Shown in pieces: positions 1-6,002 of a stretch of 6,920 nt of DNA. Location: positions 1-6,920 of the forward strand of contig PWIL01000138.1 in assembly GCA_003560455.1 (NCBI GenBank). Reading direction: 5' to 3'. Source of the DNA: Mollicutes bacterium. Its GTDB lineage: Bacteria > Bacillota_I > Bacilli_A > RF39 > UBA660. How positions within the stretch are numbered: the first letter of the stretch is position 1; every line of letters begins with the position of its first letter. A program made the position numbers and the translations under genes. The notes under the pieces are model-generated. The model had not been told where the DNA came from. It was given only the letters and a program-made list of their open reading frames with translations, and searched no databases.

Positions 1-1433
1 TCCACAAACCACATGTCACCCGGTTCAGCGTAAATAATGATATTTCTTTTTAATAGCTGCCGTAGTTTTTTTACAAATCTTTCAAATTCCAAGAACGAAT
101 AATCATGCCAACCGCCACCAATATTTAAATATTGAAGATTGATAAAATAATCCTGAATTTTAACTATTTCGTTAATCAACTGATCTTCTAAGTTTTTTTT
201 GTTTCCATCAACAATGTGAAAATGAACTCCTTGAACTAACTCAGCTGGAAGTTTTTTATAATCAGTGATGCCAAAATGACTAAATTCAAATCCTTTGACA
301 TTATTAAAGTTAATCCGAATACCTTTTTGGCAATTACCATTATCAGAAAGCCATTGATTTTTACTATTAGCATTCACCATCACATTTGCATAATTATTAA
401 TATTTTCAACTGCTAAAGGCCCGGTTGTTGATAAGTTGCTATCTTTTTTTAAGAATTTTTCAATTTTTTTGTATTCTCCATAATTAGAAAAATCAAAACC
501 AAAATTATTTTTTGCAAAAAAAGCAATAATTTTTGAATGAGGAAAACATTTAACCGGGAAAATAAATTTCATATCATATTTTTTTTCAATCATTTGATAT
601 AGATTAATTTTATTTTGTACCGCTTTTAAATCAAATAACAAAGTTGGAGTTTTACGCAAAGAAACTAGTTTTTTTTCAACTGAACTATACTTTTTTAATA
701 TATAATACCGTAATTTGTGATTAACACGAATGCCGTTGTTATCTACAATTGCTTGTTTGTTTTCATGCCATAATTCTAAATTAGTTTTTTTGACGGTTTT
801 GTCAATTATATTAAGTTGATTTTCATATCTTATATATTCGCTAGTTTTTTTTATATTCATTTTTTTAGTGTTAGTTACTAAAACTTCAGTTTCTAAAACT
901 TTTAGATTATTCTTTTGACAACCTTTGATAAACTCCTGCGAATTTAGATATTTATATCCCAAAGATTTATTAACCTTTAGTCCCGTTATATCATCGCTGT
1001 TTGTATAATCATCTTCAAACTCATCAACAATCACTATTATTCCTTTATCATTTAATCTATCACTCAATTTTTTCAAAATTTTTTCAATTTTTTTGGTTTT
1101 TAAAAGTTCAGTCATCGCTAAAAACAAAGTAATTAAATCATATTTTTGCTTTTCATCATAAAAATTACCAACTTTAAACGTTAAATTGTCTTTTCGGTAT
1201 TTTTGAATAGCTGCATCTATATATGAGGGAACAATATCAATACCCTTTATATTTGAATGTTTAAACTGTTTAGCCAATGCATTAGAAAAATTACCGTCAC
1301 CACAGCCAACATCTAACACTTGATGAAAAAGGCCATATTTGTTTATTTGAGCAACAACTTTTTCGCGGCTGTTATTTAATTTTTCATAATATTCAGCGTT
1401 AAAGGATGCGTTAATCCATTTGATAATTTTCAA
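1..1433 (-). CDS. SAM-dependent transferase fused to PLP decarboxylase (MccD-MccE-like), 3' end missing
   Basis: Seen: 477 codons are visible; the C-terminus lies beyond the left edge. Residues 1-210 form a class I SAM-binding domain, with VLDVGCGDGNFSNAL at 39-53 and an acidic strand end (GIDIV) at 64-68. After a linker (210-260) comes a fold-type III (alanine racemase/ornithine-DAP decarboxylase) barrel: TPTLLFDL, FPVKCFPHSKI with the likely PLP lysine K295, FGFDFSNYGEY (311-321), GVHFHIVDG (402-410), NIGGGW (437-442) and AEPGD (469-473). The last resembles the carboxynorspermidine-decarboxylase branch. The start is TTG at 1433: an in-frame TAA lies 15 bp upstream, and AGAGG (1441-1445) sits 7 nt before the TTG. 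It overlaps the upstream gene by 23 bp, so the two are co-transcribed. Known: in microcin C synthesis MccD moves 3-amino-3-carboxypropyl from SAM to the phosphate and the MccE N-terminal domain decarboxylates it. Inferred: this protein does both steps. Methylation plus an unrelated decarboxylation is the alternative. The C-terminal catalytic cysteine region cannot be inspected. Confidence 0.85.
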   Translation of the reverse strand, partial: MKIIKWINASFNAEYYEKLNNSREKVVAQINKYGLFHQVLDVGCGDGNFSNALAKQFKHSNIKGIDIVPSYIDAAIQKYRKDNLTFKVGNFYDEKQKYDLITLFLAMTELLKTKKIEKILKKLSDRLNDKGIIVIVDEFEDDYTNSDDITGLKVNKSLGYKYLNSQEFIKGCQKNNLKVLETEVLVTNTKKMNIKKTSEYIRYENQLNIIDKTVKKTNLELWHENKQAIVDNNGIRVNHKLRYYILKKYSSVEKKLVSLRKTPTLLFDLKAVQNKINLYQMIEKKYDMKFIFPVKCFPHSKIIAFFAKNNFGFDFSNYGEYKKIEKFLKKDSNLSTTGPLAVENINNYANVMVNANSKNQWLSDNGNCQKGIRINFNNVKGFEFSHFGITDYKKLPAELVQGVHFHIVDGNKKNLEDQLINEIVKIQDYFINLQYLNIGGGWHDYSFLEFERFVKKLRQLLKRNIIIYAEPGDMWFV

Positions 1434-2370
1434 AACTAAACCTCTTTTCTTTATTTAAACATTTGATTTTTTTTTCTAAACCTAGGAGAAAAAAACTTAT
1501 TTCATTTGCCATGATTGTTGCAATTAAAGCATTAGTAACACCATTTGAGCCAATACAATTTGGTACAAATTCAACATTTTTATTAATGAAATTATATTTT
1601 TTTAACCAAATTTTCTTTTCGCGGCGGGTTTTTAACAATGGCCCAATGGTTCCGTTGAACATACCTACTCCGCCAAAAATACAAGGTGTTTTTTCATTTG
1701 AAAGCGCTTGCAACACTATTTCATTAATTACATACAAAGGCGTATCTGCACAATTAATAACTAAATCAACATTTTCATTTTTTTGCAATATATTTAACAA
1801 ATCTTCAGTTTTTTTAATTTTTTGTTTATAAGTTTTTGCTTTGCAACCAGGATTCTCCTTTTGAAGAAATTCGGAAATCACATCAACTTTATATCTTCCA
1901 ACATCATTATTAGAAAAACATAATTGCCGATTTAAATTTTCGGTTTTTATTATATCATCATCAACTAAAATATAATTACGAATCCCAAGCGCTGCTAATT
2001 GTCTAATGATTTCTGTTCCTAATCCGCCTAATCCAATAAGCAATATTGTTTTTTGTTTCATAATAAAAGGAACATCAATAGGTTTTTCCATAACAGTTCT
2101 AAAAAAATGAACGGTTTTTTCATATTGTGTTCCTAAATATTTTGATTCAACTTCAGAAATTTTGTGAATTAAATTATGCTGTTTTAGTTTTTTGTATAGG
2201 CTATTCTCCAACTGATCTTTCTTAAATGGTTCATTTGCCGTAAACAATTGCTTAATCTTACTAAATTCACTAGCTGTTAGTACTATTTTTTTTTGTTTTT
2301 TACGAACTTCAAAGATAATAGTATTATTATATAAAAATATAATATTCAATAAATCATTCTTTTTATACAT
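1411..2370 (-). CDS. MccB/ThiF-like E1 adenylating enzyme with N-terminal peptide-recognition-like region
   Basis: A 319-aa protein. Residues 1-70 have the strand-rich, then helical, look of a PqqD-like RiPP recognition element (inference from pattern). From about 108 there is a ThiF/MoeB/MccB Rossmann adenylation domain: LLIGLGGLG (110-118), VDDD (136-139), ENLNRQLCFSNNDVGRYK (144-161) and NCAD (206-209). The segment order, including a YxKTVHFF stretch before the nucleotide loop and a GPL turn at 243-245, matches my memory of microcin C MccB better than MoeB or ThiF. No CxxC pairs are present, so the structural zinc of classical MccB seems lost. Known: MccB activates the C-terminus of a ribosomal peptide and joins it to a nucleotide. 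Start choice: ATG at 2370 has GAGG (2379-2382) 8 nt upstream and leaves a 16-bp gap after the preceding gene. The longer start at 2493 would overlap that gene by 107 bp. No ThiS/MoaD-like partner is visible. Confidence 0.85.
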   Translation of the reverse strand: MYKKNDLLNIIFLYNNTIIFEVRKKQKKIVLTASEFSKIKQLFTANEPFKKDQLENSLYKKLKQHNLIHKISEVESKYLGTQYEKTVHFFRTVMEKPIDVPFIMKQKTILLIGLGGLGTEIIRQLAALGIRNYILVDDDIIKTENLNRQLCFSNNDVGRYKVDVISEFLQKENPGCKAKTYKQKIKKTEDLLNILQKNENVDLVINCADTPLYVINEIVLQALSNEKTPCIFGGVGMFNGTIGPLLKTRREKKIWLKKYNFINKNVEFVPNCIGSNGVTNALIATIMANEISFFLLGLEKKIKCLNKEKRFSFENYQMD

Positions 2371-2386
2371 AAAACCATCCTCACTG

Positions 2387-4345
2387 TTAAGAATTAGTTT
2401 TTCGACAACATTTTTCTTTAATAAAACTATTTTGCGTAAGGATTCCTTCAATATTCTCCCAATTAGCATTGTCGATTGATTTATAAAATTCATTCATGAT
2501 TTCTTGTTCTTCATCAGCGTCGCTATCAATTAATTTTTGAATTGCTTCTTCTCGCTCTTCAAAATAGGTGTAACTCATTCCTCCGATTTCAACTATTTTT
2601 TCACAAATTTCGTTACGATTTTTTGATAAACAATTTAAATAATTTTGATTTATCATTAAAATGCCTTCGTCATCATAGACGCTTAAATTATTATTAACTA
2701 AATCGCCGTATTTTTGGTTAGTAGCACTTAACACAGAAATTGTATCTTTGTAAGTCTCTCTTAAGCCATAACCTAATGGTAATACCATATCAACAATAAA
2801 ATACCAAGCAACACAAACTTCTTCAGCAAATCTTCTTAATACCTCTTCATTGCAACTATTTTTAAATTCAACTAATTTTTTTTCAGTTTCAACTACTGAT
2901 TCATAAAATTCGTTTGTCTTTTGACAATCTTTTTCTTTTGCTAGTTCAATAGCCACATTATATAATTCATTAAAATATGGTAATTTTTTAAATCTTTCTA
3001 GTTCAAAAAACCAAGGATACTTTGTAGTTTGTAAAAAGAGCGGAGATTTTCCAAAAGTTTTACGGGTTAAATAATCAACTTCTTCCAAAAAAGTTGGTTT
3101 TGCTTCTTCATCAACATGAACAACTAAACCATCTAAAGCGGGTTCGAACAATACTATTTCATCTTCAATTTTAAAAGGTATAATATAATCGTAACAATAT
3201 AAATCGCCAAATTCCATTTCTTTTGTCAAATTAATATTACTTTCGTAATGAGATGTCATAATTTTACCATTGGAAGCATCTAATGTCATTTGCGTTCCGG
3301 TCGGAAATAATTCTAATGCTTCTTTATAATTAACTATACAAGGAATATTCATTTCTCTAGAAACAATTGCAGCATGAGAAAGAATTGATCCTTCTTCCGT
3401 AATAATCCCGCGGGCTTTTTCGATCGCAGGTAAATATTGTGTATTAGTCAATGACGCAATCAAAATAGCCCCTTCGGGAAAATTTTTAATTAATTCTAAG
3501 ACTTCTTCATCTTCCAAATCATCATCAATAACATAACTTTTTCCTTCAACAATACCCGGTGAAGCAATAATACCGTTTTCGCTCTTTGAATCAGCAATCA
3601 ACACTCTTTTAGTAATGGGCCGAGCTTGCACTAAGTATGGTTTGTTATCGTCGGTGATGCACCATTCTAAATCCATGGCTTCATCTCCCTGATTTATAAT
3701 AGTTTGAATGTGCGGAATTAGATTTTTAATTCCTCCGATTTCAAGGATTTTTCCGCTATACTTAATTTTATCAGTCAATATTTTTTTAGATTCATCTAAC
3801 TTTAAAATCATTGTTGATGAAGAGATTTCGCCGCTCACTAACTTATCAGCTAAACCTTTTACCATTTCAATAAGTACTACACTTTGCCCATCAACATCAA
3901 TTGCTTCAGTAAAAATAACTCCCGCAATTTTAGGATTTATCATTTCTTGAACAATAATATTCATTTCGTGTAATCCGGCGTCGTAAGCACGAGTAACTGC
4001 TGTATTACTACTGTTATTAACATTAATAATCGCTTTAATAATGTTATCAATTTGATGTTCAACATTTAACTCCGTTTGAAATATTCCTGCGAATGATTTT
4101 TGGCTACCATCTTCTGCTAAAGCGGATGATCTAATTGCTAACTTTTTATTTGAGTTTAATTGAGCTAGTTGTTCTTTTAACAATTTAATACTATTGGCTT
4201 CTTTATCAATTATTTTTTTGATTTGTTCACTGGGAATCACAAAGCCTTTTGGAATTGGCACTCCATAACTAGATAGCAACGCTAATCCCTTAGCTTTACC
4301 ACCATAATTTTCATTTGCTTTTTCTAAACTAACTATTTCTCTCAT
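2387..4345 (-). CDS. Dikinase-type phosphotransferase: PPDK ATP-grasp domain, phosphohistidine domain, unrecognised C-terminal domain
   Basis: A 652-aa protein in three parts. Residues 1-247 match the PPDK/PEP-synthase N-terminal ATP domain: GGKAKGL (15-21), AIRSSALAEDG (70-80), SFAGIFQT (84-91), IVQEMI (131-136), AGVIFTEA (141-148) and LVQARPIT (238-245). Residues 255-363 are the swivelling phosphohistidine domain, with GSILSHAAIVSREMNIPCIV and catalytic H324. Residues 365-652 are acidic and helix-rich, and I do not recognise them. The TIM-barrel PEP/pyruvate domain of true PEP synthase or PPDK is absent. Known: such proteins use ATP to phosphorylate the histidine and pass phosphate to a substrate bound by a third domain; rifampin phosphotransferase is an example, but its substrate domain lies between the other two. 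Inferred: the C-terminal domain binds a cluster-specific substrate (peptide, nucleotide or final product), so the enzyme is either biosynthetic or self-protective. GAGG (4353-4356) lies 7 nt before the ATG. It follows the peptide gene and a hairpin. Confidence 0.85.
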   Translation of the reverse strand: MREIVSLEKANENYGGKAKGLALLSSYGVPIPKGFVIPSEQIKKIIDKEANSIKLLKEQLAQLNSNKKLAIRSSALAEDGSQKSFAGIFQTELNVEHQIDNIIKAIINVNNSSNTAVTRAYDAGLHEMNIIVQEMINPKIAGVIFTEAIDVDGQSVVLIEMVKGLADKLVSGEISSSTMILKLDESKKILTDKIKYSGKILEIGGIKNLIPHIQTIINQGDEAMDLEWCITDDNKPYLVQARPITKRVLIADSKSENGIIASPGIVEGKSYVIDDDLEDEEVLELIKNFPEGAILIASLTNTQYLPAIEKARGIITEEGSILSHAAIVSREMNIPCIVNYKEALELFPTGTQMTLDASNGKIMTSHYESNINLTKEMEFGDLYCYDYIIPFKIEDEIVLFEPALDGLVVHVDEEAKPTFLEEVDYLTRKTFGKSPLFLQTTKYPWFFELERFKKLPYFNELYNVAIELAKEKDCQKTNEFYESVVETEKKLVEFKNSCNEEVLRRFAEEVCVAWYFIVDMVLPLGYGLRETYKDTISVLSATNQKYGDLVNNNLSVYDDEGILMINQNYLNCLSKNRNEICEKIVEIGGMSYTYFEEREEAIQKLIDSDADEEQEIMNEFYKSIDNANWENIEGILTQNSFIKEKCCRKTNS

Positions 4346-4365
4346 TATAATTCCTCACTTAATAA

Positions 4366-4397
4366 TTAAACTATATCCATTTAATGATATAGTTTAA
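4366..4397 (-). terminator. Hairpin between peptide gene and enzyme genes (attenuator or partial terminator)
   Basis: A perfect 12-bp inverted repeat (4366-4377 and 4386-4397) flanks an 8-nt loop; in the RNA the arms read TTAAACTATATC and GATATAGTTTAA. It starts 11 nt after the stop codon of the 33-aa peptide gene and ends 20 nt before the start of the next gene. The stem is nearly all A-U and is followed by a mixed A/U tail rather than a clean U-run, so strong termination is doubtful. Known: in microcin C, a hairpin between mccA and mccB makes the short peptide transcript abundant. The placement here suggests the same role; this is inference. Confidence 0.65.
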
Positions 4398-4408
4398 AAT
4401 ATTACTTC

Positions 4409-4510
4409 TTATGTTCTTTGTGCTTCGCAACTTTCTAGTAATTTTTTTTCAATATTATCAAGTTTAACTACTTTTCGGGAATTGAAATATTCTCGTATTA
4501 ACTTAATCAT
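4409..4510 (-). CDS. Candidate RiPP precursor peptide (33 aa)
   Basis: A 33-codon ORF that begins MIKLIREYF and ends SCEAQRT. It is Lys/Arg-rich, with an amphipathic-looking KLDNIEKKLLES segment before the last seven residues and a single Cys at position 28. It has no signal peptide, no membrane segment and no Gly-Gly leader site. Evidence that it is expressed: AGGAG at 4518-4522 is 7 nt from the ATG, and a near-consensus promoter lies just upstream. It is the first gene before a MccB-like adenylating enzyme, separated from the enzyme genes by a hairpin, which is the usual place for a precursor. Known: classical MccA peptides end in Asn, which carries the nucleotide; this one ends in Thr (codon ACA then TAA). 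So either the enzyme accepts another C-terminus, the modification differs, or this is a leader peptide controlling the operon. I do not recognise it as any named peptide family. Confidence 0.7.
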   Translation of the reverse strand: MIKLIREYFNSRKVVKLDNIEKKLLESCEAQRT

Positions 4511-4517
4511 ACTATCT

Positions 4518-4522
4518 CTCCT
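4518..4522 (-). promoter_or_regulatory. Strong ribosome binding site of the 33-aa peptide gene
   Basis: AGGAG within GGAAGGAGAG, spaced 7 nt from the ATG at 4510. It is close to ideal for Bacillota and stronger than the GAGG sites before the dikinase-like and MccB-like genes, which fits a peptide needed in larger amounts than its enzymes. Confidence 0.75.
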
Positions 4523-4545
4523 TCCATAATAAACTTGTGATTAGT

Positions 4546-4574
4546 ATATTAGCATATTTTAACAACCTAGTCAA
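4546..4574 (-). promoter_or_regulatory. Sigma-A-type promoter of the peptide and enzyme operon
   Basis: On the minus strand, TTGACT (4569-4574) is separated by exactly 17 bp from TAATAT (4546-4551). A TG one base before the -10 box (ATGCTAATAT) makes it an extended -10 element. Transcription should start near 4538, leaving a leader of about 28 nt before the peptide ATG. The -35 box overlaps the stop codon of the ankyrin-like gene. This is the best promoter match I see in the window. I see no clear operator palindrome in it. Confidence 0.75.
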
Positions 4575-4719
4575 TGTTTTGCTTATTTTTTAGTAAATTG
4601 AATAATGCTCTGTTTTGAAAAAAAATAACATAATCTATAACCGTTCTGCCTCTCTTATCCAACAAGTTTACATCAGCATTTTGATCTAATAAAAATTTTA
4701 GTGCTTTTTCGCTATTCAT
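4567..4719 (-). CDS. Small ankyrin-repeat-like protein (50 aa)
   Basis: A 50-aa ORF with ATG at 4719 and GAGAGG (4725-4730) spaced 5 nt. The stretch ALKFLLDQNADVNLLDKRGRT (with NADVN and DxxGxT) followed by ALFNLLKNK fits one ankyrin repeat plus the beginning of another. Ankyrin repeats mediate protein binding and normally occur in stacks of three or more, so this is either a remnant of a longer protein or a very small stand-alone protein; nothing else of such a protein is visible here. It lies 60 bp after the phosphatase gene, and its TAG stop overlaps the -35 box of the peptide promoter. Any link to the peptide system, such as immunity or regulation, is unsupported beyond position. Confidence 0.55.
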   Translation of the reverse strand: MNSEKALKFLLDQNADVNLLDKRGRTVIDYVIFFQNRALFNLLKNKQNID

Positions 4720-4741
4720 TTATACCTCTCAATTAATAGCG

Positions 4742-4765
4742 AACATAACATATTATTCTTATGTT
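4742..4765 (-). repeat. Weak AT-rich inverted repeat after the phosphatase gene
   Basis: Two 7-bp arms (AACATAA and TTATGTT) with a 10-nt spacer, beginning 15 nt after the phosphatase stop codon. The stem holds only two G-C pairs in total and no U-run follows, so it is at best a weak terminator or RNA 3'-end stabiliser, and it may be chance in such AT-rich DNA. Confidence 0.25.
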
Positions 4766-4779
4766 TTATAATGCAAATA

Positions 4780-5319
4780 TTAAAAGTTTTTCTCAACGTT
4801 ATATAACCAACCCGGTTGCCAATTTTTAGTATTACGCCAATCATCTTTTATAGCTTTTTCCCATGTTTTATTTTTGGTTATTACTTCCAATGCTAATTGT
4901 GGGGCTCGATGTGACATTATGGCGATTTTTTTGTCACCATAATCTTTTTTTAAATCACCAATAAATTCAGTTATTCTTTTTTCAACATCTATTAAAGACT
5001 CTCCACCAGGAAAAGCTTTATCAATATGTTTTTCATAAACAACTAAATCTTTAGACCCGCCATCATAGTCACCATAGTTACACTCTCTCAATCTAGCATC
5101 TTGTATTTTTTTTATATTGGGCCAAGCAAGATTTGCAGAATCTATGGCTCTGATTAAGTCTGAGGTAAATATTACATCAAATTCAAAATCTCTAGTGATT
5201 TCGCCTAATTTTTTTGCTTGCTCTACCCCTAATTCATTTAATTCAACCTGTTGCCAACCGCTACATTTTTCAGCAGCATTATCATAAGTTGTTCCATGGA
5301 CAAAATACATTATCTTCAT
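4780..5319 (-). CDS. Histidine phosphatase superfamily protein (variant HG motif)
   Basis: A 179-aa protein of the phosphoglycerate-mutase-like fold. Catalytic-type residues seen: H8 in YFVHGTT, R57 in FTSDLIRA, E79 in LRECNYGD, and the second histidine H137 in IMSHRAP. The classical RHG motif reads VHG, so the first arginine is missing. From memory, a recognised subfamily (N-terminus with THAT or VHGT in place of RHGET, a GW motif near residue 20, and a C-terminal WQPGW, here 167-171) also departs from RHG, so this is probably normal for the branch. It should remove phosphate from a small molecule or nucleotide by way of a phosphohistidine; the substrate is unknown. AGGAGG (5326-5331) lies 6 nt before the ATG, and the ATGA junction with the upstream gene implies translational coupling. 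It could serve the neighbouring system, but a separate promoter drives that operon. Confidence 0.85.
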   Translation of the reverse strand: MKIMYFVHGTTYDNAAEKCSGWQQVELNELGVEQAKKLGEITRDFEFDVIFTSDLIRAIDSANLAWPNIKKIQDARLRECNYGDYDGGSKDLVVYEKHIDKAFPGGESLIDVEKRITEFIGDLKKDYGDKKIAIMSHRAPQLALEVITKNKTWEKAIKDDWRNTKNWQPGWLYNVEKNF

Positions 5320-6002
5320 TTTCTTCCTCCTTTTGTTTTCGTTTTATTTTTTCCATATGACATGAAGTCTGTTAATTTTTGAGTTTCTAAAATGTCTTGA
5401 TTACATTTATTATAATCTAAACAACAATTAATTCCTAGCGTACTATATTCATTTTTTTTAAATTTTATTGTATTTGAAACAAACCCCATTTCACAACTTT
5501 GGCGAAAACTATTACAAAAACGACAATGTAATTTTCGTACTCCATTATATTGAGAAACATCGCACAAAACAGTGTGCAGTTCATCATCATGGAAAAAAAT
5601 AAACACCATTTTAGTATCAATTATTTGACTATAATAGGTTAAAGACTCCTGCTTTATCGTTTCATTGTAATTCCTTGCAATTTCTTTTAAATTTTTCGAC
5701 GCCATTTTTATTCTTTTCACTATTTGCTCATATTGTATTTTTGGCATTTTTATTACACTAACATTTTTAAAAATTTCAGCAGCTAATTCATCAATTTCTT
5801 TCAAACTATTCATTTTACATGTTTCAAAATATTGGGCGAAATGATTTTCAAATAATTCTATTTTTTCACACAAATCATAAAATACTTGTTCTTTTACAAC
5901 ATTTCGAACATTTTCATCACTGCTTTGCATATAAGTCTCTCTTAACTGTTCGATTTTTTTTCTAAGCATGTTGTAATCTGTATTATATATTTCTAATGGC
6001 AT
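5316..6002 (-). CDS. FusB-like elongation factor G-binding protein (C-terminal Cys4 zinc finger)
   Basis: A 228-aa protein. The N-terminal 130 residues are helical and charged. The C-terminal half (residues 131-205) has the pattern of the FusB/FusC treble-clef domain: LHCRFCNSFRQSCEMGF with C160 and C163, then LGINCCLDYNKCN with C194 (or C193) and C200 as the remaining zinc ligands. Known: FusB-family proteins bind EF-G and free it from the ribosome, some giving fusidic acid resistance; related genes occur in many Bacillota. Start choice: ATG at 6002 is preceded by AGGAGG with 7-nt spacing. A longer in-frame start at 6104 would add 34 residues encoded inside the upstream gene and has no comparable site. 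It overlaps the upstream gene by 20 bp and the downstream phosphatase by 4 bp. The Lys-rich tail (KTKTKGGRK) is encoded by the downstream ribosome binding site. Whether it confers resistance cannot be told. Confidence 0.8.
   Translation of the reverse strand: MPLEIYNTDYNMLRKKIEQLRETYMQSSDENVRNVVKEQVFYDLCEKIELFENHFAQYFETCKMNSLKEIDELAAEIFKNVSVIKMPKIQYEQIVKRIKMASKNLKEIARNYNETIKQESLTYYSQIIDTKMVFIFFHDDELHTVLCDVSQYNGVRKLHCRFCNSFRQSCEMGFVSNTIKFKKNEYSTLGINCCLDYNKCNQDILETQKLTDFMSYGKNKTKTKGGRK

Noticed and set aside
1..780. Ordinary amino-acid or polyamine decarboxylase gene
   Set aside because: The barrel is continuous in frame with an N-terminal SAM-binding domain and has no start of its own, so it is part of a fusion.
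1463..1831. Plus-strand open frame of 122 codons
   Set aside because: It is antisense to conserved parts of the MccB-like gene, and its translation resembles no protein.
1411..2370. Thiamine or molybdopterin role (ThiF/MoeB) for the adenylating enzyme
   Set aside because: No ThiS/MoaD-type small protein ending in Gly-Gly and no other cofactor genes are visible; the context is a short peptide plus SAM/PLP enzymes.
2371..2493. A longer N-terminus (41 extra residues) for the MccB-like protein, starting at 2493
   Set aside because: It would overlap the preceding gene by 107 bp, whereas ATG at 2370 has a well-placed GAGG and leaves a normal 16-bp gap.
3708..3950. Plus-strand open frame of 80 codons
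   Set aside because: It is antisense to the ATP domain of the dikinase-like gene, whose motifs are intact in the other frame.
2387..4345. PEP synthase or pyruvate phosphate dikinase
   Set aside because: The C-terminal PEP/pyruvate TIM barrel with its catalytic cysteine is missing, and the protein is shorter than those enzymes.
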